In this document: positions 34,134 through 34,241 of the stretch, piece by piece
Position numbering within the stretch: the stretch's first letter is position 1
Layout: the number at the start of each line of letters is the position of its first letter
Source of the DNA: Siccirubricoccus deserti
GTDB taxonomy: Bacteria; Pseudomonadota; Alphaproteobacteria; Acetobacterales; Acetobacteraceae
Assembly: GCF_014283215.1 (NCBI RefSeq)
Contig: NZ_JACOMF010000044.1
Location: 1 to 34,241 of the forward strand
Length of the DNA: 34,241 nucleotides
Direction of reading: 5' to 3'
Translations under genes and position numbers: made by a program
The notes under the pieces: model-generated
The model's input: the letters and a program-made list of their open reading frames with translations, nothing else
What the model was told of the DNA's origin: nothing
Database searches by the model: none

Positions 34134-34241
34134 TCATTCGCGCTTGTGTAGGTCGATGAACTCGCGGCATCTGGGACATCGCAGCCGGATGGCGGCAGCG
34201 AGCTGAGCCAGCAGTGCGCGCCGGATGGCGGGCAAGGTGGG
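34134..34241 (-). CDS. Possible C-terminal end of an unknown protein (partial)
   Basis: Reading leftwards from the window edge, one frame stays open for 35 codons and ends with TGA at 34136-34134. The tail reads AAAIRLRCPRCREFIDLHKRE, with one Cys-x2-Cys pair like half of a zinc knuckle. It faintly recalls small Com-like zinc-finger proteins of Mu-like phages, but too little is in the window to decide. Its start lies outside. Confidence 0.25.
   Translation of the reverse strand, partial: PTLPAIRRALLAQLAAAIRLRCPRCREFIDLHKRE

Overview
The window is uniformly GC-rich, with strong purine-rich Shine-Dalgarno sequences (GGAGG types) in front of most starts and very short intergenic gaps. Its gene content is typical of a soil or water alphaproteobacterium of the Acetobacteraceae, Roseomonas-like: many orphan Bug/TctC-type periplasmic receptors, IS5-family elements, gentisate dioxygenase, AzlCD, RecX and a GlcG-like protein. 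This placement is inference from gene content; there is no rRNA or other marker gene in the window.

Region by region. (1) 1-4400 is the decayed edge of a surface-polysaccharide locus. It holds an asparagine synthase that has lost its N-terminus at a foreign-looking junction near base 125, an FkbM methyltransferase broken by an in-frame TAG, and an intact Wzx/PST-type flippase. (2) 4500-13800 is mostly housekeeping: recX, a GlcG/HbpS-like protein, acetyl-CoA synthetase (acs), an SDR oxidoreductase, the azlC-azlD exporter pair, a large MscS channel and an MFS transporter. (3) 13900-19100 is a small-molecule uptake and catabolism block: a Tat-exported cupin, two tandem paralogous Bug receptors separated by a 27-bp tandem repeat, a gentisate 1,2-dioxygenase and a LivK-like binding protein. 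(4) 19100-24100 holds a flavin monooxygenase with an N-terminal NTF2-like domain and a candidate promoter/operator, an SDR, a cupin and a DUF900 alpha/beta hydrolase. (5) 24100-25700 looks like an accessory patch, with a SAM methyltransferase and an internally deleted IS5-type transposase. (6) 25700-33267 is a second Bug-rich block: class III CoA-transferase, Bug, Bug-DUF1810 (ATGA overlap), then a Bug / ThDP enzyme / Bug operon. (7) 33268-34113 is an intact-looking IS5-family element with perfect 11-bp ends, inserted at the stop codon of the last Bug gene.

Six Bug receptors lie in the window without any TctA/TctB membrane genes, so they must share a transporter encoded elsewhere or act as sensors. 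The neighbouring enzymes (CoA-transferase, ThDP enzyme, dioxygenase, cupins, SDRs, monooxygenase) suggest uptake and breakdown of organic or aromatic acids; the actual substrates cannot be read from the sequence. I found no rRNA, tRNA, CRISPR array or phage module. The strongest candidates for something undescribed are the Bug-ThDP-Bug operon, the stop-codon-derived 27-bp tandem repeat between the Bug paralogs, and the palindrome that supplies both stop codons of a convergent gene pair.
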